Part shown: in pieces, positions 33,698-43,714 of the stretch
Layout of the letters: every line of letters starts with the position of its first letter
How positions within the stretch are numbered: the stretch's first letter is position 1
From: an uncultured Algibacter sp.
GTDB lineage: Bacteria > Bacteroidota > Bacteroidia > Flavobacteriales > Flavobacteriaceae
Direction: 5' to 3'
DNA: 47,834 bases
NCBI GenBank assembly: GCA_937958265.1
Contig: CALGNX010000012.1
Span: 1 to 47,834, forward strand
Translations under genes and position numbers: made by a program
The notes under the pieces: model-generated
What the model saw: only the letters and a program-made list of their open reading frames with translations
What the model was told of the DNA's origin: nothing
The model's database searches: none

Positions 33698-35407
33698 ATG
33701 AGAAACGTATTTAAAGTTTTTAAATTTTTAGCTCTTAGCATTTTTGTATTCACATGTTTTATTGCTTGCGATGAAGAATTTAGTACTATAAACAGTAATA
33801 ATGGTGTTTTAGGAGAAAACAATGCTAATTTTGTTACGGACTCATTAGAATTGCCAATAGCAGCGTATAATAAAAAGTTAAATGCCGTACAAGTTAATAA
33901 CTTGCCAGGATATTTGTTAGGTGTTTTTAACCAGCCTGATTATGGGCAGACTACTGCTAGTATAATCTCGCAAGTTGCACCAGAGGCGGAGTCCATGAGG
34001 GAAAACTTTGGAGAGAATCCTATTGTGGAGTCTGTTATAATAAATATACCATACTTTAGTACGGTTACGGGTGTTAATACTACCAATAAAAATATTTCTT
34101 TCTACAAATTGGATTCGCTTTACGGTAATACTTCCAATCCTATAAAATTATCTATTTATCAAAACGATTATTTTTTGAGAGATTTTGATCAAGCTGGCAA
34201 TGCGTCTGCTGTTCAAAAGTATTATTCGAAAGCTGAAAATTTGCCAAATCCGTCACATAATTTTGCTTTGGATGGTACACAATTAATTGATTTTGATGCC
34301 AATTTGGGTGCATTAATATATGAAGATTTAGAGTTTACATATAGCAATCAGGCAATAGAATTATTGGATAATAGGAATGCAGATAACCCAACAACCTCAT
34401 ACGGCCCACCAGCATTAAGAATTCGGTTAGATAAAGAAACGGATAGTGCCAAATTAGCTTTCTGGCAGCGCACTATAAATGATCTTAAAAATGGTATTGT
34501 TTTAAACAATGCTAATGCATTTAAGGCCTATTTTAGAGGTGTGTATTTTAAGGTAGAACCCATTACGAATGGCAGTAATATGGTTTTGTTAAATCTCGCA
34601 GGCAAAACAACTTCGGAGTTAGCTTCAACCGGAGCTAATTTTAGCACGGCAGGCGCTAATATTACTATAAACTACACTAAAGGGTTAGAAAATGCAAGAA
34701 CTGAAGATTCGTATGTCTTAGAGTTTAGTGGAAATCGTCTTAATACCTTTAAAAATCAATTTAATACGGCACTACTTAATGGAGACCAGGTAAATGGTGA
34801 TGAAACTCTATATCTCAAGGGCATGGAAGGATCAATGGCCGTAGTTGATTTATTTCCAACAGCGGAAGCTCTAGAGGATTTTAGAACGCAATTTATTAAT
34901 TCAGATGGCACTCAAAAAAAATTGCTTAATGAGGCGCAATTAATAATTAACGAAAATGCAGAGTTACTCTCAAACCCAATAGATGTCAACGGAGATACTT
35001 TCCATAAATATGACCGGATTTACGCTTTTGATATTGCAAGTAATAGCGTATTGTTAGATGCAGGAATTGATCCTAGCGTGAACAGGGATGATCCATTAAA
35101 TTCTAGAACATTTAGTTTAGGTCAAAGGAGTAGCTCTGGTCAATATGTTATTCGCGTTACAGACTATTTAAATAACATTATCCAAAATGGCTCTACAGAT
35201 TATAAAATAGGCTTAGTGCTATCTACAAATGTTAATATTGTTGCTAATTCTAGTGTACTTAATAGTAACGATGTTATTGAGAGTGTACCCACAGCATCTA
35301 TTATTTCCCCAAGAGGCACAATTCTTTATGGAAGTAATACTTCAGAATTAAACAATGATAAACGTTTAAAATTAAAGTTGTTTTTTACTCAATCTAAAGA
35401 GAACTAG
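33698..35407 (+). CDS. DUF4270-family lipoprotein
   Basis: 569 residues. The signal ends FIAC with Cys24, then DEEFST; acidic residues next to the lipidated cysteine fit export to the surface. The body is mostly beta, with the DUF4270 start pattern FVTDSLELPIAAYNKKL and LPGYLLGVFNQPDYG, then repeated strand/loop segments up to KRLKLKLFFTQ. The function is unknown. It is placed between the GT5-like gene and glmS, an arrangement I associate with flavobacterial genomes, and is probably co-transcribed with the former. Confidence 0.88.
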   Translation: MRNVFKVFKFLALSIFVFTCFIACDEEFSTINSNNGVLGENNANFVTDSLELPIAAYNKKLNAVQVNNLPGYLLGVFNQPDYGQTTASIISQVAPEAESMRENFGENPIVESVIINIPYFSTVTGVNTTNKNISFYKLDSLYGNTSNPIKLSIYQNDYFLRDFDQAGNASAVQKYYSKAENLPNPSHNFALDGTQLIDFDANLGALIYEDLEFTYSNQAIELLDNRNADNPTTSYGPPALRIRLDKETDSAKLAFWQRTINDLKNGIVLNNANAFKAYFRGVYFKVEPITNGSNMVLLNLAGKTTSELASTGANFSTAGANITINYTKGLENARTEDSYVLEFSGNRLNTFKNQFNTALLNGDQVNGDETLYLKGMEGSMAVVDLFPTAEALEDFRTQFINSDGTQKKLLNEAQLIINENAELLSNPIDVNGDTFHKYDRIYAFDIASNSVLLDAGIDPSVNRDDPLNSRTFSLGQRSSSGQYVIRVTDYLNNIIQNGSTDYKIGLVLSTNVNIVANSSVLNSNDVIESVPTASIISPRGTILYGSNTSELNNDKRLKLKLFFTQSKEN

Positions 35408-35562
35408 TAGATTAATTTTAGCTTTATAGGTGATTACTTATTAAGGAAAATAAAATTTTAAGACTTAAATGTATTGCTAGGTTAAATAGAGTTTTTGTGT
35501 TTATTTTTTAATTTGCACGATTATCTAGAATTTACAGAGTTTTAAAATTAAATTCGAAAATT

Positions 35563-37416
35563 ATGTGTGGAATTGTAGGATATATTGGGCCAAGAGAAGC
35601 GTATCCCATTATAATTGAAGGTCTTAAGCGATTAGAATATAGAGGTTATGATAGTTCTGGTATTGCTTTGTTTGATGGTAAGGAACTAAAAGTAGCTAAA
35701 ACAAAGGGAAAAGTAGCAGATTTAGAGGCTCGAGTTGCACAGGAGATTTCAAAAACAGGAAATGTTGGTATTGGGCATACACGATGGGCAACCCATGGCG
35801 TGCCTAATGATGTTAATTCACATCCGCATTTATCAAACTCTGGCGATTTGGTTATTATTCATAATGGTATTATTGAAAATTATGAATCTCTTAAACAGGA
35901 ATTAACCAAACGAGGGTATTTTTTTCAGTCTGATACCGATACTGAAGTATTAATAAATTTAATTGAAGACGTTAAAAAGCAAGAAAAGGTAAAATTAGGT
36001 AAGGCAGTACAAATTGCCTTAAACCAAGTAGTAGGAGCCTATGCTATTGCTGTTTTTGATAAAAATAAACCGGAAGAGATTGTTGTGGCTCGTTTAGGAA
36101 GTCCGTTAGCAATTGGTGTTGGTAAAGATGAGGATGAATTTTTTATTGCTAGTGATGCTTCACCTTTTCTAGAATATACTAAGAATGCTGTGTATTTGGA
36201 AGATGAAGAAATGGCAGTTATTAGATTTCATAAGGGTATTAAGATTAGAAAAATAAAAGACGATTCTTTAGTCGATACTTATGTACAGGAACTTCAACTT
36301 AATTTAGAGCAAATTGAAAAGGGAGGTTATGATCATTTTATGCTTAAAGAAATTTATGAGCAGCCAAAAGCGATTACAGATACTTATAGAGGGCGTTTAT
36401 TAAGAAACGACGCGATTATAAAAATGGCCGGTATCGAGGATAATATGAAAAGGTTTCTTAACGCTAATCGTATTATCATTGTGGCCTGTGGTACATCATG
36501 GCATGCTGGTTTAGTAGCTGAATATATATATGAAGATTTGGCCAGAATACCAGTGGAGGTAGAGTATGCGTCAGAATTTCGATATCGAAACCCAGTTATT
36601 AGAGAAGACGATATTGTTATAGCCATATCGCAATCTGGAGAAACAGCAGATACCCTGGCAGCTATTAAGTTAGCAAAAGCAAAAGGTGCGTTTGTATTTG
36701 GAGTTTGTAATGTGGTAGGTTCATCCATTGCTAGAGAGTCGGATGCAGGTGCATATACCCATGCTGGACCGGAAATAGGTGTGGCGTCTACTAAGGCTTT
36801 TACAACGCAAATTACAGTATTGACCCTTATTGCTTTAAGGTTAGCAAGGGCAAAAGGAACTATTAATAGTTCCGATTTTCGTAAGCATCTTTTGGAATTA
36901 GAAATGATTCCGGCAAAGGTAGAAAAAGCTTTAGAGTCTGATGCGAATATCAAAGCAATAGCAGAGGTTTATAAGGATGTTAATAATTTTTTGTATTTGG
37001 GAAGAGGATATAACTTTCCTGTGGCTCTTGAGGGTGCGCTTAAATTAAAAGAAATATCATATATTCATGCTGAGGGTTATCCTGCAGCAGAAATGAAACA
37101 CGGCCCCATTGCTCTAATTGATGAGAATATGCCTATTGTTGTTATTGCAACTAAAAAAGGGCATTATGAAAAAGTTGTAAGTAACATCCAGGAAATTAAA
37201 TCTAGAAAAGGAAAAATTATTGGTGTTGTTACAGAGGGCGATACTCAGGTAAAGAGTTTAGCAGATCACGTTATTGAGGTTCCAGAAACTCTAGAGTCGC
37301 TATCGCCACTTCTTACAACTATACCACTCCAGCTACTATCCTACCATATAGCTGTTATGCTAGATAAAAACGTTGATCAGCCAAGAAATTTAGCAAAAAG
37401 TGTTACGGTAGAGTAA
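35563..37416 (+). CDS. glmS: Glutamine--fructose-6-phosphate aminotransferase (isomerizing)
   Basis: Makes glucosamine-6-phosphate from fructose-6-phosphate and glutamine, the first step to UDP-GlcNAc for peptidoglycan and LPS; cytoplasmic. 617 residues. The glutaminase nucleophile is Cys2 in MCGIVGYIG, exposed after Met removal. Glutaminase residues RWATHGVPNDVNSHPH and HNGIIENYE follow. Two SIS sugar-isomerase domains cover ~290-430 (ACGTSWHAG, SQSGETADT) and ~465-600 (GRGYNFPVALEGALKLKE, AEMKHGPIALI). No glmS ribozyme is seen in the 155-base leader, as expected outside Firmicutes. Confidence 0.98.
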   Translation: MCGIVGYIGPREAYPIIIEGLKRLEYRGYDSSGIALFDGKELKVAKTKGKVADLEARVAQEISKTGNVGIGHTRWATHGVPNDVNSHPHLSNSGDLVIIHNGIIENYESLKQELTKRGYFFQSDTDTEVLINLIEDVKKQEKVKLGKAVQIALNQVVGAYAIAVFDKNKPEEIVVARLGSPLAIGVGKDEDEFFIASDASPFLEYTKNAVYLEDEEMAVIRFHKGIKIRKIKDDSLVDTYVQELQLNLEQIEKGGYDHFMLKEIYEQPKAITDTYRGRLLRNDAIIKMAGIEDNMKRFLNANRIIIVACGTSWHAGLVAEYIYEDLARIPVEVEYASEFRYRNPVIREDDIVIAISQSGETADTLAAIKLAKAKGAFVFGVCNVVGSSIARESDAGAYTHAGPEIGVASTKAFTTQITVLTLIALRLARAKGTINSSDFRKHLLELEMIPAKVEKALESDANIKAIAEVYKDVNNFLYLGRGYNFPVALEGALKLKEISYIHAEGYPAAEMKHGPIALIDENMPIVVIATKKGHYEKVVSNIQEIKSRKGKIIGVVTEGDTQVKSLADHVIEVPETLESLSPLLTTIPLQLLSYHIAVMLDKNVDQPRNLAKSVTVE

Positions 37417-37442
37417 TTAAACAACCATTTATTTCTTTTACT

Positions 37443-37474
37443 AATTCTCATCTTGTTATTAACGGGTGAGAATT
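37443..37474 (+). terminator. Possible terminator of glmS
   Basis: AATTCTCATC (37443-37452) pairs with GGTGAGAATT (37465-37474) with one G-T pair and a 12-base loop, 27 bases after the glmS stop. The next T-rich run is about 15 bases further on, so termination may be weak. Confidence 0.45.
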
Positions 37475-37569
37475 GTTGTATAATTCTTTGTTTTTTTTAG
37501 AATTGTAAGCATTTTCTATATACTTGTGTTAAAATAAAACTATGTACTTATTTTATTGTTAATGTTTGT

Positions 37570-37577
37570 TAATTTTG
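37570..37577 (+). promoter_or_regulatory. Predicted -7 element of the first TonB-dependent receptor gene
   Basis: TAATTTTG matches TAnnTTTG and lies 29 bases before the ATG at 37607. No -33 TTTG at the usual distance. Confidence 0.45.
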
Positions 37578-37606
37578 TGCTTTCAAAAATTAATCCCTTT
37601 ATTTAA

Positions 37607-40477
37607 ATGAAAAGCATTTTTTTATATTTATTCGTATGTTTTAGTGGGCTATTATATTCCCAGACTTCAATCACTGGTTTAGTTTCAGATAGTAGCAATA
37701 AACCCATTTGGGGAGCTAAAATTGTTATTGTTGGTAGTACAGAGGTTGCTTTTTCGGATTTTGATGGCAGTTTCTCACTATTCACAAATTTGAAACCCCC
37801 TTTTTCAATTCAGGTAAATGTTCTAGGTTTTGAAGCTTCTACTGAGGCGATAGTTTCAGCTTACCAAAAGGTAGAATTCACGCTTAAAGAAAATACTTTT
37901 TTGGATGAAATTGTAGTCTCTGCATCCAGAGCACCAGAGCGTGTATTCGAGTCGCCGGTTACTATCGAGCGATTTGGTTTAAAAGATATTAAAAATACAG
38001 CTTCTGCCGGATTTTACGATGGATTAGAGAATTTAAAAGGTGTAGATGTTAATGTGAATAGTTTTACTTTTAAATCTATTAATACAAGAGGGTTTGCAAC
38101 ATTTGTGAATACCCGTTTTATGCAGCGTGTAGATGGTATGGATAATGCTGCTCCTTCACTTAATTTTCCATTAGGTAACTTATTAGGTGTTATAGAAACA
38201 GATTTGGAGAGTATAGAATTATTACCGGGTGCAGCATCTGCTTTATATGGTGCTAACGCTTTTAACGGTGTATTGTTTATGACGAGTAAAAACCCCTTTG
38301 ATTATACAGGAATAAGTGCTTATTATAAACAAGGTCTAACATCTCAGGAAGCGACTGGCAACAATGCTTATAAGGATTTTGGTGTTAGATTGGCTCACAA
38401 ATTTAACAATAAGCTTGCTGCAAAAGTAAATTTTGGACTTTTGGAAGGTACCGATTGGGGTGCAAATGATACGAGAGGAAAGGATAGACTTACTAACTTC
38501 TTAAAATCAAATAGTACCAGAGCAAATGATCTGGATTACGATGGTGTAAATGTTTATGGCGATTTAGTAAGTTCAAATTTGGCTACTGTAAAGGCAAGCC
38601 CTGCATTTCAAGAAGCTTTAGTGAATGCCGGAATCGATCCAGCAGACGCTAATTTAATACCTAATGTGGATGTAAGTAGAACAGGTTATAGCGAAATGGA
38701 TTTGACAGATTATAACGCTAAAAGTATTAAATCCAATTGGGGATTGTATTTTCGTCCTTGGGAAAACGATTTTGAAATACAATATGTTGGTAAAGTTGCT
38801 TTTGGTACTACTATATTCCAAGGTGCAAACCGTTATTCAATTGATAATTTTTCTTTATCTCAACATAAATTAGAGGTTAAAAATGATGATTTTTTTGTTA
38901 GAGGTTATGTAATAGGAAATAATGCAGGCGACTCTTACGATATGGTTTTTACCGGTGTAAATGTTAACAGGCAGTGGAAATCAGATAACCAATGGTTTGG
39001 CGATTATGCTCAGCAGTTCTTGCTTAGTACTTTAAGTGGTGGTAATAACGATGCAGCACATACTGCAGCTCGAAATTTTGCTGATACTGGTAGGCTTGAA
39101 CCCGGAACACCCGAATTTAAAGCAGCTTTTGACAGGGTAACGAGCGATTCAAATATTTTAACAGGAAGTCAACTTAAAGATGAGTCAAAAATTTACCATT
39201 CAGATGCTAATTATAATTTTGGTCATCTAACGGATTTTGCCGAAATTCAGGTTGGAGGTTCTTTAAGACAATATGTGTTAAATTCCTCTGGTACAATATA
39301 TAACGATCCAAATGGTAAAATAACGTATTCGGAATTGGGTTTGTATACACAATTCCAAAAGCAATTATTGGAAGATGAAAGTTTAAAATTAACGGCATCT
39401 CTAAGGCTTGATAAGTCCGAGCTTTTCGATGCTTTTTTCTCGCCTAGACTATCTTTGGGTTATAATGTCGGTGGGTCTAAAAACCATAATATTCGAGCAT
39501 CATTTCAAACAGGATTCAGAAACCCAGATACACAATCTTTATATGTAGGGTTGAATTTAGGGCCTATAGTTTTAATAGGTAGTGCATTAGATAATCCAGA
39601 GCGTTTTTCAAGAACCGTAAGTGGATCAGATTTGTCGGTTACAGGTCGTGCTATATTAGGGTCAAATAGTTATACTTATAATGGTACCGGTGCCTATAAT
39701 AATTCTTTTACAAGAAGTTCTGCAGCTGCATTTGGAGAAAGTGTAGCAGCAGGAACTCCTAATACAGCTTTATTGGAAATTGCAAATCCAAATAATGTTA
39801 TGCCTGAGCAAGTAAGTTCTTTTGAATTCGGTTACAGGGGTAAAGTTGAAAATTTAGTTATGGATTTTAGTGTATATTTTAACCAATATCAAAATTTTAT
39901 CAATACTGTAGATGTTGTTAATCCGTTTTATGGTGATGTGGAACTTAATCAAAGTACTCCTGTAGGTGGTACTCCAACACCTTTAGCTTTAGTTGCTTTA
40001 GCAAATGGAGATTTTGAAGTCTTTAAAGCTTACACAAATACCTCAGAAGATGTGAATTCTTATGGAGCCTCTTTAGGTGCCTCTTTAAAAGTTTTTGGGG
40101 ATTTTGATTTAGGTATGAATTATACATACGCAAAGCTGGACTTTGATAATCAAGAAAATTCAGATTTTCAAACAAACTTCAATACACCGGAACACAAAAT
40201 GAAAGCCACATTTGGAAATACGGATGTTTTTAAAAATGTTGGGTTTAATTTAGCATGGCGTTGGAGTGATAATTATTTGTGGGAATCTGCATTTCTAACA
40301 GCAGATGTTCCTGCCTATCACGTTATGGATGCTCAAATAAATTTAAGAATTCCAAAATATAAATCAGTAATTAAAGTTGGTGCGAGTAACCTATTAGGCG
40401 ATGAATATTTTACTGCCGTAGGAACAGGATTAATTGGTTCTCAGTATTACATGTCATTAACCATTAATAACCTGTAA
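37607..40477 (+). CDS. TonB-dependent outer-membrane receptor, tandem copy 1
   Basis: 956 residues. Signal peptide (~19 residues, ending YSQ), then a carboxypeptidase-regulatory-like beta domain (~20-105; ITGLVSDSSNKPIWGAKI to DGSFSL). A plug domain follows (~110-235; DEIVVSASRAPERVFESP, then LPGAASALYGANAFNGVLFM) and then a 22-strand type barrel ending YYMSLTINNL. It should import a substrate with energy from TonB-ExbBD. There is no SusD partner, so it is not a SusCD pair. The neighbour at 40831 is a close paralogue along its whole length, including the C-terminus. The substrate is unknown. A terminator follows. Confidence 0.93.
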   Translation: MKSIFLYLFVCFSGLLYSQTSITGLVSDSSNKPIWGAKIVIVGSTEVAFSDFDGSFSLFTNLKPPFSIQVNVLGFEASTEAIVSAYQKVEFTLKENTFLDEIVVSASRAPERVFESPVTIERFGLKDIKNTASAGFYDGLENLKGVDVNVNSFTFKSINTRGFATFVNTRFMQRVDGMDNAAPSLNFPLGNLLGVIETDLESIELLPGAASALYGANAFNGVLFMTSKNPFDYTGISAYYKQGLTSQEATGNNAYKDFGVRLAHKFNNKLAAKVNFGLLEGTDWGANDTRGKDRLTNFLKSNSTRANDLDYDGVNVYGDLVSSNLATVKASPAFQEALVNAGIDPADANLIPNVDVSRTGYSEMDLTDYNAKSIKSNWGLYFRPWENDFEIQYVGKVAFGTTIFQGANRYSIDNFSLSQHKLEVKNDDFFVRGYVIGNNAGDSYDMVFTGVNVNRQWKSDNQWFGDYAQQFLLSTLSGGNNDAAHTAARNFADTGRLEPGTPEFKAAFDRVTSDSNILTGSQLKDESKIYHSDANYNFGHLTDFAEIQVGGSLRQYVLNSSGTIYNDPNGKITYSELGLYTQFQKQLLEDESLKLTASLRLDKSELFDAFFSPRLSLGYNVGGSKNHNIRASFQTGFRNPDTQSLYVGLNLGPIVLIGSALDNPERFSRTVSGSDLSVTGRAILGSNSYTYNGTGAYNNSFTRSSAAAFGESVAAGTPNTALLEIANPNNVMPEQVSSFEFGYRGKVENLVMDFSVYFNQYQNFINTVDVVNPFYGDVELNQSTPVGGTPTPLALVALANGDFEVFKAYTNTSEDVNSYGASLGASLKVFGDFDLGMNYTYAKLDFDNQENSDFQTNFNTPEHKMKATFGNTDVFKNVGFNLAWRWSDNYLWESAFLTADVPAYHVMDAQINLRIPKYKSVIKVGASNLLGDEYFTAVGTGLIGSQYYMSLTINNL

Positions 40478-40635
40478 TTTTAAATATGTAAGTTATATTT
40501 TTTAATGTTTCTTATTGTTTTTTTTTATCGTTTACGTAATCGACGGATTACAGGACGTTTAGTAAATTTTAAAAAAGCAGTCTAAAAATTAAAAAAACAC
40601 AATAAATTACACAAATAAGAATTCGTTTAATTATA

Positions 40636-40678
40636 AAAAAATAGTCATCTTTTAAAAAAAAGGATGACTATTTTTTTT
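40636..40678 (+). terminator. Rho-independent terminator between the two receptor genes
   Basis: A 14-bp stem (AAAAAATAGTCATC at 40636-40649, GATGACTATTTTTT at 40663-40676) followed by more T. It splits the 353-base gap between the two paralogues, so each has its own transcript. The rest of the gap holds no gene. Confidence 0.85.
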
Positions 40679-40796
40679 GCTTTCAGTCTATTATTTTAAT
40701 GAAATGATAATATTTTGCCATTTTTTTTATGGAAAATCTATTATGAACCCGTAATTTTATTTACATTTACTAAGTAGTTACGTGTAAAATTTAAAG

Positions 40797-40804
40797 TATT
40801 TTTG
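40797..40804 (+). promoter_or_regulatory. Predicted -7 element of the second TonB-dependent receptor gene
   Basis: TATTTTTG matches TAnnTTTG, 26 bases before the ATG at 40831, leaving a leader of ~20 bases. Confidence 0.5.
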
Positions 40805-40830
40805 TTCTTTAATTAAATTCTATAAACTAA

Positions 40831-43704
40831 ATGAAAACTATTTTTTCCTACTTAATGGTCTTTTTTTGTGGCATAACCTTTTCACAAACCACTATCACAG
40901 GTTCAGTGCTTGATGATAACAGTCAGCCAATTCCTGGCGCTAATATTATTATTTCTGGGAGCTCTACGGGTACAGTTACAGATTTTGATGGTAATTTTTC
41001 GTTAACCACCAATTCTTTTAATCCGCCATTTGTTATTGAAGCAAGTAGTGTAGGTTTTGAGTCGTTATCAAAAGATGTTACGTATAATAATCAAAAAGTT
41101 AATTTCATTTTAATTGAAGGTACTTCGTTGGATGAGATTGTTATTTCGGCTTCAAGAACTCCAGAACGTGTATTTGAATCTCCTGTTACTATAGAACGTT
41201 ATGGTTTAAAGGAATTGAAAAATACGGCATCTGCAGAATTTTATGATGGCCTGGAGAATTTAAAAGGGGTAGATATTAACACAAACAGTTTAACATTTAA
41301 GTCTATAAATACCAGGGGTTTTGCAACATTTGCAAATACGAGATTCATGCAACGTGTAGATGGAATGGATAATGCAGCACCTGCGCTTAATTTTCCCTTA
41401 GGAAACTTATTGGGTATGGTAGAGACGGATGTTCAAAGTGTTGAGTTATTACCTGGAGCAGCTTCAGCTCTTTATGGTGCCAATGCTTTTAATGGTGTTC
41501 TTTTTATGACAAGCAAAAGTCCCTTCGACCATACTGGAATTAGTGCATATTATAAACAAGGTATTACATCGCAAGAAGTATCTGGTAATAATGAATATAA
41601 GGATTATGGTATTAGAGCTGCTTATAAATTCAACGATAAATTTGCAGCGAAAGCAAACTTTAGTTATTTACAAGGGACTGATTGGGCAGCAAATGATACC
41701 AGAGGCAAAGACAGGGTAACCTCTTTAATTAATCAAAATAGTACAAGAACTAACGATGTTGATTATGATGGTGTAAATGTTTATGGCGATTTGGTAAGTA
41801 CAAATTTATCTGCGGTAAAAGCAAGTTCTGTATTTCAAGAAGGTTTAATAAATGCAGGTATTAATCCAGCTGTAACCAATTTGATACCAGATGTTAATGT
41901 TAGTAGAACGGGTTATAATGAAACCGATTTAACCAATTACGATGCAAAAAGTATTAAAGCAGATTGGGGTTTGTTTTATCGCCCTTGGGAAAACGATTTT
42001 GAAATTCAATACGTTGGTAAAGTGGGTTCTGGCTCTACCCTCTATCAAGGTAGTAACCGCTATTCAATAAATAATTTTTTCTTATCTCAACATAAATTAG
42101 AAATTAAAAATGATAATTTTTTTGTTAGAGGTTATGTTACTGCTGATAATGCAGGAGATTCTTACGATTTAGTGTTTACAGGTGTAAATGTAAACAGGCA
42201 GTGGAAATCAGACAATCAATGGTTTGGAGAATATGCACAGCAGTTTTTGTTAAGTACGTTAAACGGGGCTAATGGCGATGTTGCACACGCAAGTGCTAGA
42301 GAATTTGCAGATAGAGACAGATTGGAACCTGGAACACCAGAATTTAAAGCAGCTTTTGATAGAGTTAGAAGCGATCCAAATATTCTAACAGGAAGTCAAC
42401 TTAAAGATGAGTCTAAAATATATCATTCAGATGCTAATTATAATTTTAGCCACTTAACCGATTTTGCAGAAATTCAGGTAGGAGGATCTTTTAGGCAATA
42501 CGTATTAAACTCTTTTGGCACTATTTATAACGATGCAGATGGTGAGATTCCTTACTCTGAAGTTGGTTTGTATACGCAAGTACAAAAAAAATTATTAGAA
42601 GATGAAAGTTTAAAGTTAACTGCATCTTTGCGTTTTGACAAGTCTGAACTTTTCGATGCTTTTTTCTCCCCTAGACTTTCTTTAGGTTATAATATTGGAG
42701 GCTCAAAAAACCATAACGTTAGAGCATCTTTTCAAACAGGATTTAGAAATCCGGATACGCAATCTTTATACATTGGGTTTAATTTAGGACCAATAGTATT
42801 AATAGGAAGTGCACCAGATAATCCAGAGCGTTTCTCAAAAACAGCAAGTGGCGATGATTTGTCATTAACTGGTCGTGCTATAGTTGGTTCAGATAGTTTT
42901 ACGTACGATGGTACAGGAGCATATAATAATTCTTTTACAAGAAGTTCTGTTACGGCCTTTGGGCAAAGTGCAGCTGCAGGCGCGCCAAATGCAGATTTGT
43001 TGGAAATAGCAAATCCAAATATCGTACAACCCGAACAAGTAAGCTCTTTTGAATTTGGTTATAGAGGAAAAGTTGAAAAAGTTGTTTTAGATTTTAGCGC
43101 TTATATTAATCAATATGAAAATTTTATTACCACTGTAGATGTTGTTAATCCATTTTATGGCGATGTAGAATTAACACAAACAACACCTGTAGGCGGTTCG
43201 CCAACACCTTTAGCTTTAGTGGCTTTATCTAATGGTGATTTAGAGGTTTTTAGAGCGTATACGAATACAACCCAAGATGTTAATTCTTACGGCGCATCTT
43301 TTGGTGCATCAACAAAGGTTTTTGGCGATTTTGATTTCGGTTTAAATTACACATATGCTAAGTTAGATTTTGATCGTGAGGCAAATTCAGATTTTCAAAC
43401 TAATTTTAATACACCAGAGCATAAAGTTAAAGCTACTCTTGGTAACACTGATATCTTCAAAAATATTGGATTTAATTTAGCATGGCGTTGGAGTGATAAT
43501 TATGTATGGGAGTCCACATTCTTAACGGCTAATGTACCTTCATTTCATGTCGTAGATGCTCAAGTAAATTTCAGAATTCCAAAATATAAATCTTCTATTA
43601 AAGTTGGTGCAAGTAACCTGTTGGGTGACGAATATTTCACAGCTGCAGGAACCGGATTAATAGGCTCTCAGTATTATGTTTCTTTAACTATTAATAATTT
43701 ATAA
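40831..43704 (+). CDS. TonB-dependent outer-membrane receptor, tandem copy 2
   Basis: 957 residues, one more than copy 1, and by eye about three quarters identical to it. The order is the same: signal peptide ending FSQ, carboxypeptidase-like domain (ITGSVLDDNSQPIPGANI), plug (DEIVISASRTPERVFESP, LPGAASALYGANAFNGVLFM), barrel ending YYVSLTINNL. Differences collect in the N-terminal domain and in scattered barrel positions that could be loops, for example near residues 310-350 and 680-730. That would fit divergence of ligand specificity after duplication. The SGNH lipoprotein gene starts 10 bases later and is co-transcribed with this copy only. Confidence 0.93.
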   Translation: MKTIFSYLMVFFCGITFSQTTITGSVLDDNSQPIPGANIIISGSSTGTVTDFDGNFSLTTNSFNPPFVIEASSVGFESLSKDVTYNNQKVNFILIEGTSLDEIVISASRTPERVFESPVTIERYGLKELKNTASAEFYDGLENLKGVDINTNSLTFKSINTRGFATFANTRFMQRVDGMDNAAPALNFPLGNLLGMVETDVQSVELLPGAASALYGANAFNGVLFMTSKSPFDHTGISAYYKQGITSQEVSGNNEYKDYGIRAAYKFNDKFAAKANFSYLQGTDWAANDTRGKDRVTSLINQNSTRTNDVDYDGVNVYGDLVSTNLSAVKASSVFQEGLINAGINPAVTNLIPDVNVSRTGYNETDLTNYDAKSIKADWGLFYRPWENDFEIQYVGKVGSGSTLYQGSNRYSINNFFLSQHKLEIKNDNFFVRGYVTADNAGDSYDLVFTGVNVNRQWKSDNQWFGEYAQQFLLSTLNGANGDVAHASAREFADRDRLEPGTPEFKAAFDRVRSDPNILTGSQLKDESKIYHSDANYNFSHLTDFAEIQVGGSFRQYVLNSFGTIYNDADGEIPYSEVGLYTQVQKKLLEDESLKLTASLRFDKSELFDAFFSPRLSLGYNIGGSKNHNVRASFQTGFRNPDTQSLYIGFNLGPIVLIGSAPDNPERFSKTASGDDLSLTGRAIVGSDSFTYDGTGAYNNSFTRSSVTAFGQSAAAGAPNADLLEIANPNIVQPEQVSSFEFGYRGKVEKVVLDFSAYINQYENFITTVDVVNPFYGDVELTQTTPVGGSPTPLALVALSNGDLEVFRAYTNTTQDVNSYGASFGASTKVFGDFDFGLNYTYAKLDFDREANSDFQTNFNTPEHKVKATLGNTDIFKNIGFNLAWRWSDNYVWESTFLTANVPSFHVVDAQVNFRIPKYKSSIKVGASNLLGDEYFTAAGTGLIGSQYYVSLTINNL

Positions 43705-43714
43705 AATAAAAATT

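Noticed and set aside
36384-36953. 189-codon minus-strand frame inside glmS
   Set aside because: Antisense to the conserved SIS domains; no motif or start signal.
37607-43704. SusC/SusD glycan-uptake pair
   Set aside because: Neither receptor is followed by a SusD-type lipoprotein; the downstream lipoprotein has SGNH motifs instead.
37500-43704. Large direct repeat of the two receptor genes as a recent duplication or assembly artefact
   Set aside because: The copies differ throughout at the nucleotide level and have different flanking sequences, so this is an old duplication.
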